Below, piece after piece: positions 1 through 6,752 of a DNA stretch of 22,530 bases. The stretch's first letter is position 1, and each line of letters begins with the position of its first letter. The position numbers and the translations under genes are program-made. Source of the stretch: Pseudomonadota bacterium (lineage in GTDB: Bacteria > Verrucomicrobiota > Verrucomicrobiia > Chthoniobacterales > UBA6821); NCBI GenBank assembly GCA_009928265.1, contig RFPR01000014.1, positions 1 to 22,530 of the forward strand, given 5' to 3'. The notes under the pieces were generated by a model. The model had not been told where the DNA came from and did not search any database. It was given only the letters and a program-made list of their open reading frames with translations.

Positions 1-578
1 TCTCCGTCATTGATGACACCATCGGAGCTAAGGGTGGCCTCCTGACAGTGGTCCATGACGGGAAGTCCGAACTGCTTTGCATATTCGACGGCACGGAGCA
101 TCACACCGTGGTTCTGAACGCAGCGGCCGTCATCCGTGAGGGCCACCACCCCCGCAGCGGCCAGGGCACCGATCGGGGCCATCTCCTCGCCCGCGATCCC
201 GCGGGTAATCGCCCCGGTGCAGTAGACGTTCACGATGGAATTTGTGGCAGCCTTTTCCTGAATCCAGGCAATGGTCGCCGGACTATCGGCGACGGGTGAG
301 GTGTTGGGCATGCAGACCACCGTCGTGAATCCGCCGAAGGCGGCACATCGGGATCCGCTGGCGATGGTCTCTTTGTGGGACTGTCCAGGTTCCCGGAAGT
401 GAACGTGGATATCGATGAGTCCGGGCGAGACCACTTTGCCTGCCGCATCGATCACCGTCGCTTTGGACGGCTTGTTATCGGTGATCACCCCGTTCTCGAG
501 ATAGAGATCGCGGACGGTATCGGATCCGGACGCGGGATCGATGACCCGTCCACCCTTGATGTGAAGCGCTTCGCTCAT
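1..578 (-). CDS. pyrC: Dihydroorotase, N-terminal part (cut by window edge)
   Basis: Dihydroorotase closes carbamoyl-aspartate to dihydroorotate, the third step of de novo pyrimidine synthesis, in the cytoplasm. The reading frame is open to the window edge and gives about 192 residues. After an N-terminal beta region ending in SPGLIDIHVHFREPG (around residues 51-65), it shows the metal-binding HxH pair (H58, H60) followed by FREPG. Further on are CMPNT, TDDGR (whose Asp is the usual bridging metal ligand in this class) and MDHCQE, which carries the next metal His. This pattern is the class I (Bacillus/Aquifex-like) enzyme. The ATG at 578 lies 5 bp past the pyrB stop, so it is translated from the pyrRBC transcript; no Shine-Dalgarno is visible before it. 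The C-terminal half, with the last His and catalytic Asp, is outside the window, so catalytic completeness cannot be judged. Confidence 0.95.
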   Translation of the reverse strand, partial: MSEALHIKGGRVIDPASGSDTVRDLYLENGVITDNKPSKATVIDAAGKVVSPGLIDIHVHFREPGQSHKETIASGSRCAAFGGFTTVVCMPNTSPVADSPATIAWIQEKAATNSIVNVYCTGAITRGIAGEEMAPIGALAAAGVVALTDDGRCVQNHGVMLRAVEYAKQFGLPVMDHCQEATLSSDGVINDG

Positions 579-583
579 GAGGA

Positions 584-1537
584 TTATTCGTTGGTTTCGA
601 TCCGGGCGAAGGGAGCGCCGCCGGAACAGAGGTAAAGGACGGCCATGCGTACGGCGAGGCCGTTGGTGACCTGATCCAGAATGACGCTACGGCCGCTGTC
701 GGCAACGTCGCTGTCGATCTCGACACCGCGGTTCATGGGACCGGGATGCATGATGAGGCATTCCGAAGGAAGCCGGTCGGCGCGTTTCTTAGTGAGGCCG
801 AATCGTGCGGTATACTCGCCGGTACCGGGGAAGTATTCCATGCGCTGGCGCTCGTGCTGGATACGCAGGAGGTTAAAGACGTCGACCTTGCCGATCACCT
901 CGTCAATGCTATGGGCGACGGAGACACCGAGCGAGGAGAAGGACTCCGGCACAAGGGTAGGAGGTCCCACAAGGGTGACCTCGGCGCCGAGTTTGGTCAG
1001 GAGATGGATGTTCGATCGAGCAACGCGGCTAAACAGGATATCGCCGACAATGGCCACCCGGACGCCCTCGATCCGCCCGAGTTTTTCGCGGATCGTGAAG
1101 GCATCTAGAAGGCCCTGCGTTGGGTGCTCATGCGCACCATCACCGGCGTTGATGACCGAGGCCTGGAGACGATCGGCGAGAAAACGGGCGCTGCCGGCCG
1201 ATTTGTGCCGGATCACGATCAGATCCGCCCGAAGAGCCTCAAGGTTACGCGCTGTGTCGAGAAGAGTTTCCCCCTTCTCAAGGCTGGAAGCGCTGGCTGC
1301 AATATTCACCACGTCGGCACTCAGACGAAGGGCGGCAAGCTCAAAGGAGATCCGAGTGCGGGTGCTCGGCTCCACGAAGAAGTTCACAAGTGTTTTACCC
1401 CGCAGTGCCGGGACTTTCTTGAGGTTGCGCTCCCCCACCCCTTTGAAGGCGGTGGCGGTATCGAGAATGGCCATCAGTTCGCCAGGCGAGTGATCGCCAA
1501 GAGCGCAGAGGTCCTTGTGGTTCCAGACAGGTGTCAT
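584..1537 (-). CDS. pyrB: Aspartate carbamoyltransferase, catalytic chain
   Basis: This enzyme condenses carbamoyl phosphate with aspartate to carbamoyl-aspartate, the committed step of pyrimidine synthesis. At 317 residues it has the normal length of the catalytic chain. The carbamoyl-phosphate loop EPSTRTR is at residues 56-62. SSLEKGET (about 84-91) corresponds to the loop that reaches into the neighbouring subunit's active site. GDGAHEHPTQ is at 132-141, and HPGPMNRG lies near the C-terminus. No regulatory chain (pyrI) gene is next to it, so control is more likely through PyrR than through a PyrI-type allosteric complex. Its ATG overlaps the end of pyrR by 4 bases and pyrC follows 5 bp after its stop, so the three genes form one operon. 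The long open frame antisense to it is a coding shadow. Confidence 0.97.
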   Translation of the reverse strand: MTPVWNHKDLCALGDHSPGELMAILDTATAFKGVGERNLKKVPALRGKTLVNFFVEPSTRTRISFELAALRLSADVVNIAASASSLEKGETLLDTARNLEALRADLIVIRHKSAGSARFLADRLQASVINAGDGAHEHPTQGLLDAFTIREKLGRIEGVRVAIVGDILFSRVARSNIHLLTKLGAEVTLVGPPTLVPESFSSLGVSVAHSIDEVIGKVDVFNLLRIQHERQRMEYFPGTGEYTARFGLTKKRADRLPSECLIMHPGPMNRGVEIDSDVADSGRSVILDQVTNGLAVRMAVLYLCSGGAPFARIETNE

Positions 1538-2121
1538 GATGCGGAGACTAGGGAGGAAGGGATCAGGGTCACGGAGTCGGGAACCTTATCGTTCTCCTCG
1601 AGGCTCACCCTGATGCGGTCCCCGGGTGAGGTCGGGATGTTTTTGCCCACAAAATCGGCACGGATGGGAAGTTCCCGGTGACCACGATCCACAAGGACGG
1701 CAAGTTGGATCCTGGAGGGCCTTCCGAAGGAGGCGACGGCATCCATCGCAGCTCGGACACTCCGTCCTGTGAAGAGCACATCGTCGACCAGGATCAGGAG
1801 GCGGCCGTCGAGATCTATGGGAAGTTCGGTCAACTCCAGAACGCTCACTCGGGCTCTGGTCGCAAGATCGTCCCGGTGCATCGAGACATCGACAATCCCG
1901 AAGGCAGGCGAGATTCCCTCGATCTCGGCGATATGGGAAACAATCCGGCGTGCTAGAATTTTGCCCCTTGTGGGGATGCCCGCGACCACAAGACGTGAAA
2001 TGTCGAGGTTTTGCTCGATGATTTCGTGGGCAATGCGACGGATCGCCTTCCGAATGGTGTCGGCGTCCATGACCCCGATCCCGGTTTGCTCCACCTTTGT
2101 CTGTTGCTGTTCTTTTTTCAT
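1534..2121 (-). CDS. pyrR: PyrR, pyr operon RNA-binding regulator / uracil phosphoribosyltransferase
   Basis: PyrR binds pyr mRNA when UMP is high and represses the operon; many homologues also convert uracil and PRPP to UMP. The 195-residue protein follows the Bacillus PyrR pattern closely from residue 18: the IRRIAHEIIE helix, GIPTRG, HRDDL, the PRPP loop LVDDVLFTGRS (111-121), then VLVDRGHRELPIRAD and GKNIPTS. It has about 10 extra residues at the N-terminus, rich in Lys and Gln. The ATG at 2121 is the only usable start: the next in-frame ATG (codon 18) would remove part of the first strand, and upstream in-frame codons hold no start. AAGGAG abuts this ATG with no spacing, and AAGGAGG lies 20 bases upstream. 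Both fall within a predicted PyrR-binding hairpin (2124-2153), which suggests autoregulation. pyrB overlaps its 3' end by 4 bases. Confidence 0.96.
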   Translation of the reverse strand: MKKEQQQTKVEQTGIGVMDADTIRKAIRRIAHEIIEQNLDISRLVVAGIPTRGKILARRIVSHIAEIEGISPAFGIVDVSMHRDDLATRARVSVLELTELPIDLDGRLLILVDDVLFTGRSVRAAMDAVASFGRPSRIQLAVLVDRGHRELPIRADFVGKNIPTSPGDRIRVSLEENDKVPDSVTLIPSSLVSAS

Positions 2122-2123
2122 CT

Positions 2124-2153
2124 CCTTGGGGTCTCTCGGGACCTCCTTAAAGG
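2124..2153 (-). promoter_or_regulatory. Candidate PyrR-binding RNA hairpin in the pyrR leader
   Basis: Read on the minus strand, 2143-2130 is GGUC-CCGAGA-GACC: a 4-bp stem with a six-base loop. The published Bacillus PyrR binding-loop consensus, as I recall it, is ARUCCNGNGAGGYU. The core UCCNGNGAG matches at every position (UCCCGAGAG), the hexaloop is exactly CNGNGA, and the three differences preserve or restore Watson-Crick pairs in the stem. The 3' strand continues into CC and AAGG (2129-2124), which can pair with GG (2146-2145) and CCUU (2153-2150). That leaves 5' bulges UAA and A, much like the purine-rich bulge of known sites. The element covers AAGGAGG and the AAGG next to the pyrR ATG, so PyrR binding would be expected to block translation. 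No terminator hairpin with a U run follows, so transcription attenuation looks unlikely. Confidence 0.7.
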
Positions 2154-2170
2154 GTTGTTTTCTTGGCGGG

Positions 2171-2389
2171 TCAGGGGACCTTGGAGGCTGCCCTGAATTG
2201 TCGCCAAGTCGTTCGATGCTTCAGCATCCAGTCGAGAAGTGCTTTTTCAAATCCGATGTCACGACCCTGCTTCTCGCTCTCGATCCACTTGTGACGCAAA
2301 ATCTCTTCTCTCTCCGCCAAGAACTCCCGGTAGAGGGTCGAGTTCTTCAGGAGATCGGCCGCATCAGTCGATGCTTGGGCTCGAGTCAT
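2171..2389 (-). CDS. Small conserved DUF4032-like protein, function unknown
   Basis: This 72-residue soluble protein has no signal peptide or membrane segment. The central stretch YREFLAEREEILRHKW followed by ESEKQGRDIGFEKALLDW resembles the EVL(R)HKW-LSE-x-GRDVG-x-E-A motif I recall from DUF4032 proteins. That is a memory-based family hint, not a confirmed hit. The C-terminus is basic and Trp-rich (HRTTWRQFR). A TTG start at 2425 would add 12 residues, but I prefer the ATG at 2389 because the conserved part begins shortly after it and a promoter-like TTGACG/TTAAAT pair lies just upstream. No Shine-Dalgarno is present, which fits a leaderless message. It sits between the ABC transporter and pyrR on the same strand, and its stop is 49 bp before the pyrR start, so the pyr operon may be co-transcribed with it. 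Confidence 0.75.
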   Translation of the reverse strand: MTRAQASTDAADLLKNSTLYREFLAEREEILRHKWIESEKQGRDIGFEKALLDWMLKHRTTWRQFRAASKVP

Positions 2390-2397
2390 TAAATAAC

Positions 2398-2425
2398 ATT
2401 TAACAGCAAGAGTGATGGCCGTCAA
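2398..2425 (-). promoter_or_regulatory. Candidate promoter for the small gene and possibly the pyr operon
   Basis: On the minus strand TTGACG (2425-2420, 5/6 match to TTGACA) is followed after 16 bases by TTAAAT (2403-2398, 4/6 match to TATAAT). The expected transcription start, 7-8 bases downstream, falls on or next to the ATG at 2389, so the message would be nearly leaderless. No better promoter is visible between here and pyrR, so it may also drive pyrR-pyrB-pyrC. Assigned by eye from the hexamers only. Confidence 0.4.
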
Positions 2426-2447
2426 TCATTCGGACTATCGGTTACTT

Positions 2448-4235
2448 CTATTCCATTCTCGTGCGTTGGCATCCCTGATAGGCCAACAGCAAGCCCGCCA
2501 CAATATGCACTAGCAGGACCATCAGGCAGAGATCCCCTGCCGAAAGAGTCGTCTGAATGACCATGGCGGCAATGTCATAGTACCGCTCACCGCGAAGGGT
2601 CTGGAGCATTCCAGACCAACTCCAGTAGGCCGCAATGAAGGGACGGGTGATTGTTCCGAGCCATTGGGGAAGGGCCAGCACCGCACCCGAAAGAGGCAAC
2701 TGGAAACCGACCAGATAGATCGATGCGAGCGATGCCTGCTCCGCGGTTCCCATATAGCTCGAGATCGCGAGGCAGACGGATGTCATGGCGGCATTCACCA
2801 GGAAGAGAAACAGGAGTTGGGGAGCCAGTTCCCCGGGGAAGGAACAGGTATGATGAATGAAGAACCCCATCCAGAGCGACTGGACCGCGCAGAGCAGTCC
2901 GAGAAAGAGGATCTTACTGAGCAGGTAGGCACCCGTGCCGAGGCCCGCCAGCTTCTCCTTCTCAAAGATCTGCCTCTCCCCGGCGATCTCACGACCCGAA
3001 TTGTTGGCACCCATCAGGGTCAGCAGCACCACCTCAAACATGATGATTCCGGAAACAAGACTACCGACGGAGCTGGCCTGTTTTAAAAAATCAAGCGCCT
3101 CGCTCTGCTGCTGGAGGACATTGACATCGAGACCCATGCTGAGGTTCCGGATCTGCGGCAAACCCTTCCACCCAAAGATGGAAACAATCGCCGGAAATCC
3201 GAAAACCAGCCCGGCCTGCAGCCAGAGCTGGGAATGGCTCCTGAAAAAGATCTTCAACCTACGTTCCGTCAACGTGATGAATTGGGAAATAACTCCGGGT
3301 GTTCCCCCCTCGGAAACTGCATTCCCAGCCCCGTCATCGGGAACCTTGCATCCACAGACCTTGCAGAACTTTACCTCGTCAGGGCATTCAGCCCTGCACT
3401 CGGGGCAGGTCCGGACTCGAGATGTCGGCTCAATCACCACCCGTGCCTCACGCCCCTGTTGAAAAGCATCGGCATGTTTCTTCCAGGAAGCCTGCCACTC
3501 CGACGGCTCCCGGTCCGGCAGGCGCGGATAGACCAATTCGGGTCCCTCGACCCGGAAATAATGAGAGAGATGGGAGGGAGCCCCGGCATAGGCCAAGACA
3601 CCGCGGTAGAGGACGGCCACTGCATCGTAATCGGAAAGGTTCTTGAGACTGTGGGTCACGGAGATCACGAGACGGTTGCCATCGCGCGCTACCCTCCTGA
3701 GCAGGGTCACGATCTCCTCCTCCGACTGGGGGTCAAGCCCGCTTGTCACCTCATCGCAGAGCAGGATTGGTGGACTGCTCACCAGTTCCATAGCCAGGGC
3801 GAGACGGCGCTTTTGACCTCCGGAAAGAACCTTGACCCGGCGCTCTGAAAACTCGGCCATTCCAACCTCGGCAAGAAGGCGGGTCACCAGCGACTCCCTC
3901 TCCTCACTGGAAAGCTCTGCCACCCGTAAACGTGCTGAATACTCAACGCATTCCTCCACGGTCAGTTCCTCGTGGGCGATGCTGAACTGGGGGACATAAC
4001 CGATCTCCGAGGGTTTAAAGTCTTCCTCAGAGAAGTCGCGACCATCCCATCGGATCGCTCCCTCCTCTTCTCCTGCGGCGATTCCAGCGATGACCTTCAG
4101 CAGGGTGCTCTTGCCACATCCGGAAGGACCGATCACGGCGACAAATTCACCTTGGGAAAAGGAAGCGGAAACATCGGAAAGCAGGGGTTGCCCTGAATCG
4201 CCAATACGGAGGGAAATGCCTTCTAGGGAGAGCAT
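2448..4235 (-). CDS. ABCG-like half transporter with internal zinc ribbon
   Basis: A 595-residue fusion of an ABC ATPase and an ABC-2-type membrane domain. The ATPase shows Walker A GPSGCGKST (36-44), signature LSGGQ (137-141), Walker B ILLCDE (157-162) and switch His H195. After a linker comes a treble-Cys motif, CPEC (277-280) and CKVCGC (291-296), spaced as a CxxC-x10-CxxC zinc ribbon. The C-terminal part begins around residue 320 with a cytoplasmic arm and has about six hydrophobic segments in the inner membrane. The domain order (ATPase then membrane) is that of ABCG/White half transporters, so it probably acts as a homodimer, most likely in export; the substrate is unknown. The start at 4235 gives the usual MLSLEGISL opening of the first strand. 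It is divergent from proC across 97 bp, and no clear promoter was found for it. Confidence 0.9.
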   Translation of the reverse strand: MLSLEGISLRIGDSGQPLLSDVSASFSQGEFVAVIGPSGCGKSTLLKVIAGIAAGEEEGAIRWDGRDFSEEDFKPSEIGYVPQFSIAHEELTVEECVEYSARLRVAELSSEERESLVTRLLAEVGMAEFSERRVKVLSGGQKRRLALAMELVSSPPILLCDEVTSGLDPQSEEEIVTLLRRVARDGNRLVISVTHSLKNLSDYDAVAVLYRGVLAYAGAPSHLSHYFRVEGPELVYPRLPDREPSEWQASWKKHADAFQQGREARVVIEPTSRVRTCPECRAECPDEVKFCKVCGCKVPDDGAGNAVSEGGTPGVISQFITLTERRLKIFFRSHSQLWLQAGLVFGFPAIVSIFGWKGLPQIRNLSMGLDVNVLQQQSEALDFLKQASSVGSLVSGIIMFEVVLLTLMGANNSGREIAGERQIFEKEKLAGLGTGAYLLSKILFLGLLCAVQSLWMGFFIHHTCSFPGELAPQLLFLFLVNAAMTSVCLAISSYMGTAEQASLASIYLVGFQLPLSGAVLALPQWLGTITRPFIAAYWSWSGMLQTLRGERYYDIAAMVIQTTLSAGDLCLMVLLVHIVAGLLLAYQGCQRTRME

Positions 4236-4291
4236 GTTCAGAAGTTTGCCTTTCTCTTCCGATACTCACAAGCATGCAAAAGTCCTCTTTG

Positions 4292-4304
4292 CAGGCCTTG
4301 CCTG
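4292..4304. repeat. Short inverted repeat at the proC promoter
   Basis: CAGGC (4292-4296) and GCCTG (4300-4304) form a perfect 5-base inverted repeat with a CTT spacer. The right arm overlaps the candidate -35 box of proC (4298-4303). It could be an operator, but arms this short can arise by chance in GC-rich DNA. Confidence 0.3.
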
Positions 4305-4325
4305 AGCGCTGGGCGCCAATAGAAT
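4298..4325 (+). promoter_or_regulatory. Candidate leaderless promoter of proC
   Basis: TTGCCT (4298-4303, 4/6 match) and TAGAAT (4320-4325, 5/6 match) are 16 bases apart. The expected transcription start is 4332-4333, which coincides with the ATG at 4333 that gives the best ProC N-terminus. The alternative ATG at 4324 lies inside the -10 box and would not be transcribed from this promoter. Assigned by eye. Confidence 0.45.
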
Positions 4326-4332
4326 GCTCGTC

Positions 4333-5145
4333 ATGAACATCGCGATTCTAGGCGGAGGCCGCATGGGTGGTGCCCTCATCCGGGGTATGCTTACCGCAGG
4401 CATCACCACGGGGGACAAGATCACCCTTTCCTCCTCCTCGGCTGAGAAGGCGTCACTGGCGGCTGCGGATCTCGGCGTTACCCCTGCCTCCACGAACGAT
4501 GAGGCGCTCAAGGAGGCTTCCGTGGTTTTCCTCTGCGTGAAACCGGCTAAGGCACTTGGGGTGGTGGAAGAAAACGCCATCCACCTTGCCGGGAAACTGC
4601 TGATCTCCGTCGTGGCGGGTGTAAGATCTTCCGATCTTCTTAAGGCGGGGGGAAGCGGACTGCGCCTCATTCGATCCATGCCCAACACGGCTGTACGCCT
4701 GCGCCGCGGAATCACAGCGATCGCTCCCGACGCATCGGCCACCGACGACGACCTAATGACGGCAAAACATCTCTTTTCCTCGGTAGGCCTCGCGGTCGTT
4801 GTCCGGGAGGAGGACCTCGATACGGCGACCGCAGTCAGCGGCAGTGGCCCGGCATTCGCCCTCCTCATGCTCGAAGCGCTGATGCAGGGAGGCATCGAGG
4901 GCGGACTCTCTGAGGAACAGTCGCGGATCTTTGCCTCGGGAGCTCTCGAGGCAGCAGCGGCACTGACGTCAGGATCCGAGAACTCACCCCTCGCCCTGCG
5001 TGCCGAGATCACCAGTCCGGGGGGAACGACTGCGGCAGGGCTGCAGGTCCTCGAGGATTCCGATTTCACGACAGCCGTCCGCAGTGCGGTGCGGGCAGCC
5101 CGGGCGCGTTCCATCGAGCTTTCCAAACAGTTTCAGAAGGGATGA
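4333..5145 (+). CDS. proC: Pyrroline-5-carboxylate reductase
   Basis: Reduces pyrroline-5-carboxylate to proline with NAD(P)H, the last step of proline synthesis, in the cytoplasm. The protein opens with the Rossmann strand and nucleotide loop MNIAILGGGRMGGAL. It continues with the family landmarks FLCVKPAK, SVVAGV, RSMPNTAVRLRRG and, in the second half, AVSGSGPAF and SPGGTTAAGL, which are the dimer and substrate-site motifs. The length of 270 residues is normal. An ATG at 4324 would add three residues (MLV); I prefer 4333 because the homologous N-terminus begins there and a promoter places the transcript start at this base. Its stop overlaps the start of the TPR gene by 4 bases, so the two are translationally coupled. 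Confidence 0.95.
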   Translation: MNIAILGGGRMGGALIRGMLTAGITTGDKITLSSSSAEKASLAAADLGVTPASTNDEALKEASVVFLCVKPAKALGVVEENAIHLAGKLLISVVAGVRSSDLLKAGGSGLRLIRSMPNTAVRLRRGITAIAPDASATDDDLMTAKHLFSSVGLAVVVREEDLDTATAVSGSGPAFALLMLEALMQGGIEGGLSEEQSRIFASGALEAAAALTSGSENSPLALRAEITSPGGTTAAGLQVLEDSDFTTAVRSAVRAARARSIELSKQFQKG

Positions 5146-5825
5146 TAGATTCCGGTCGTTCATGCACGGTCTCGGCATTGATTGCTTTGCACTGCCTGAT
5201 TGCCACGGCCTTTGCCACCCCTGTCGAGGATCGTAGGGTCCAATCCCTCGACATCCAGGCGGGAAAGGCCTTCTCCTCGGGAAATCTTCCGCTTGCGGAA
5301 CAGCTCTATGGTCAGGCCCTCTCACTCTCGCCTTCCTCACCTCGGCTTCTGGTGAATCTTGCCGCCGTCAAGACACGCCAGGGAAAAACGGCTGAGTCGG
5401 TCGAGCTGACCCAAAAAGCCCTCTCCTGCGATTGGCAAAATCCCCAGGCCTGGCTACTCCTCGGCATGAATGCACTCGAATCAGGAAAGGATGATGAGGC
5501 TCTTGCCTACCTGATGCAGGCTACCCTGCGAGATAATGCCAATCCTCGCGCCCACAACTACCTGGGCATCGCGGCAGGCAGGAAAGGATGGAGCGAGGTT
5601 TCGGAAAAGGAACTCCGAAGGGCGGTCGAACTGGATCCGGATTATGCCGACGCCAATTTCAATCTGGCCGTCTTCTATCTCGCCAGAACCCCCCCGTTAA
5701 TCGGCCGCCACTACCAGAGAGCCCTTGATCTCGGCGCGCCACATGACGCCGCACTCGAGGCACGGCTCTCCAAAGCGGTTGCCAGCCCGGCCTCTTCTCC
5801 TTCATCCTCCGCGGCGCTTCCTTAA
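5142..5825 (+). CDS. Secreted or envelope TPR-repeat protein
   Basis: A 227-residue protein with a probable signal peptide (hydrophobic core SALIALHCLIATAFA, cleavage near residue 26), so it probably acts in the periplasm or envelope. The rest is four to five tetratricopeptide repeats between about residues 35 and 195, with typical TPR residues such as GNLPLAEQLYGQALSLSP, DDEALAYLMQA and ELRRAVELDPDYADANFNLA. The tail is rich in Ser, Ala and Pro and probably disordered. TPRs mediate protein-protein contacts; no catalytic part is present and the partner is unknown. It overlaps proC by 4 bases and lies 21 bp upstream of the cell-wall carboxypeptidase gene, so a role in envelope or cell-wall assembly is plausible but only inferred from position. 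Confidence 0.88.
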   Translation: MIDSGRSCTVSALIALHCLIATAFATPVEDRRVQSLDIQAGKAFSSGNLPLAEQLYGQALSLSPSSPRLLVNLAAVKTRQGKTAESVELTQKALSCDWQNPQAWLLLGMNALESGKDDEALAYLMQATLRDNANPRAHNYLGIAAGRKGWSEVSEKELRRAVELDPDYADANFNLAVFYLARTPPLIGRHYQRALDLGAPHDAALEARLSKAVASPASSPSSSAALP

Positions 5826-5846
5826 TTATTCCGCTAAGCCGCTTCC

Positions 5847-6752
5847 ATGACCTCCGTGACACGACTTGCCGTTATTCTTCTATTGCTCAGTCCCTTTCCC
5901 CGTCTCGCCGCCGCACCCCCTCCCCCCGACGTAAAGGCAGCCTCGGTCGTCCTCATTGATGCCCTGACGGGTGATGTGCTCTACGAGCACAATTCCAACG
6001 AGCGGCGCCCCGTCGCAAGCACCCAGAAACTCCTCACCTCGCTGATCGTCGCCGAGCAGGGGAATCTCGAAAAAGAGGTCATCATCCAGGCTGTGGACGA
6101 GTTGACCGAGCCGACAACCCTGCAACTCAAGCCAGGCTCCTCATACTCGCGCGGTTACCTCCTGCAGGCCCTTCTGGTCAAAAGCGCCAATGACGTCGCC
6201 AGGGCACTCGGTCGCGACGTGGCCGGCTCAATCGAGGGATTCGCCGAGATGATGAATCGCCGTGCCGCGTCACTGGGGGCCCCCTCCTCCCATTTCGTCA
6301 ACCCAAACGGGCTTCCCATTCCTGATCAGTATTCGACGGCTGCTGACATGGCAAAAATCGCGCGCGCCGCGCATGAGAATCCGATTCTTCGACCGATCAT
6401 GACGATCAAATACCTGCCGTTCCGCTATGCCGACGGCCGCGTCCATCTACTCCAGAACACTAACCGGACAATGCGCGAGAATTGGTTCTGCACCGGCATG
6501 AAGACGGGCTATACCGACGCCGCCAAACATTGCCTCGTCTCGAGCGGAGAATGGAACGGCCGCGAGGTGATCTGCGTCATCCTCGGCGGCTCCAAGGAGC
6601 GGGTCTTCAATGACTCCGCCAAGCTACTGCGCTGGGGACTGGGACTGCCCCAGGAGAGCATCTCCCCAACCCGATCAGGCAGTGATGCTCAGCGTGTCGC
6701 CAAGAAGCATCATCTGCGCCACGGCAAGCCCCGCAAGTCTTCAACCCGATGA
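5847..6752 (+). CDS. dacA: D-alanyl-D-alanine carboxypeptidase (S11, PBP5/DacA family)
   Basis: Trims the terminal D-Ala from peptidoglycan stem peptides in the periplasm. A signal peptide covers about residues 1-23 (hydrophobic LAVILLLLSPFPRLAAA). All three active-site motifs of the serine penicillin-binding fold are present: STQK at 58-61 with nucleophile S58, SAN at 113-115 and KTG at 219-221 (continuing YTDAA). The 301-residue protein is about 100 residues shorter than E. coli PBP5. It ends after the catalytic domain in a basic tail (VAKKHHLRHGKPRK) and lacks the C-terminal beta domain and amphipathic anchor. It may therefore be soluble or held to the membrane or wall by charge. Its end overlaps the helicase start by 4 bases. 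The gene symbol is by family; which DacA paralogue it equals is not known. Confidence 0.93.
   Translation: MTSVTRLAVILLLLSPFPRLAAAPPPPDVKAASVVLIDALTGDVLYEHNSNERRPVASTQKLLTSLIVAEQGNLEKEVIIQAVDELTEPTTLQLKPGSSYSRGYLLQALLVKSANDVARALGRDVAGSIEGFAEMMNRRAASLGAPSSHFVNPNGLPIPDQYSTAADMAKIARAAHENPILRPIMTIKYLPFRYADGRVHLLQNTNRTMRENWFCTGMKTGYTDAAKHCLVSSGEWNGREVICVILGGSKERVFNDSAKLLRWGLGLPQESISPTRSGSDAQRVAKKHHLRHGKPRKSSTR

Noticed and set aside
681..1493. 270-residue plus-strand open frame opposite pyrB
   Set aside because: Arg/Ser-rich shadow; pyrB has all its catalytic motifs on the minus strand.
2169..2180. GGTC-CCCT-GACC mini hairpin over the stop of the small gene, possibly an alternative partner for the PyrR hairpin arms
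   Set aside because: Only 4 bp, lacks the CNGNGA loop, and the alternative pairing is not supported by anything beyond four complementary bases.
2390..2425. TTG start extending the small gene by 12 residues
   Set aside because: The extra residues do not resemble the conserved part and the TTG overlaps the candidate -35 box.
4266..5126. 286-residue minus-strand open frame opposite proC
   Set aside because: Very rich in Ser, Arg, Ala and Pro, as expected for a shadow in GC-rich DNA; proC is well supported on the other strand.
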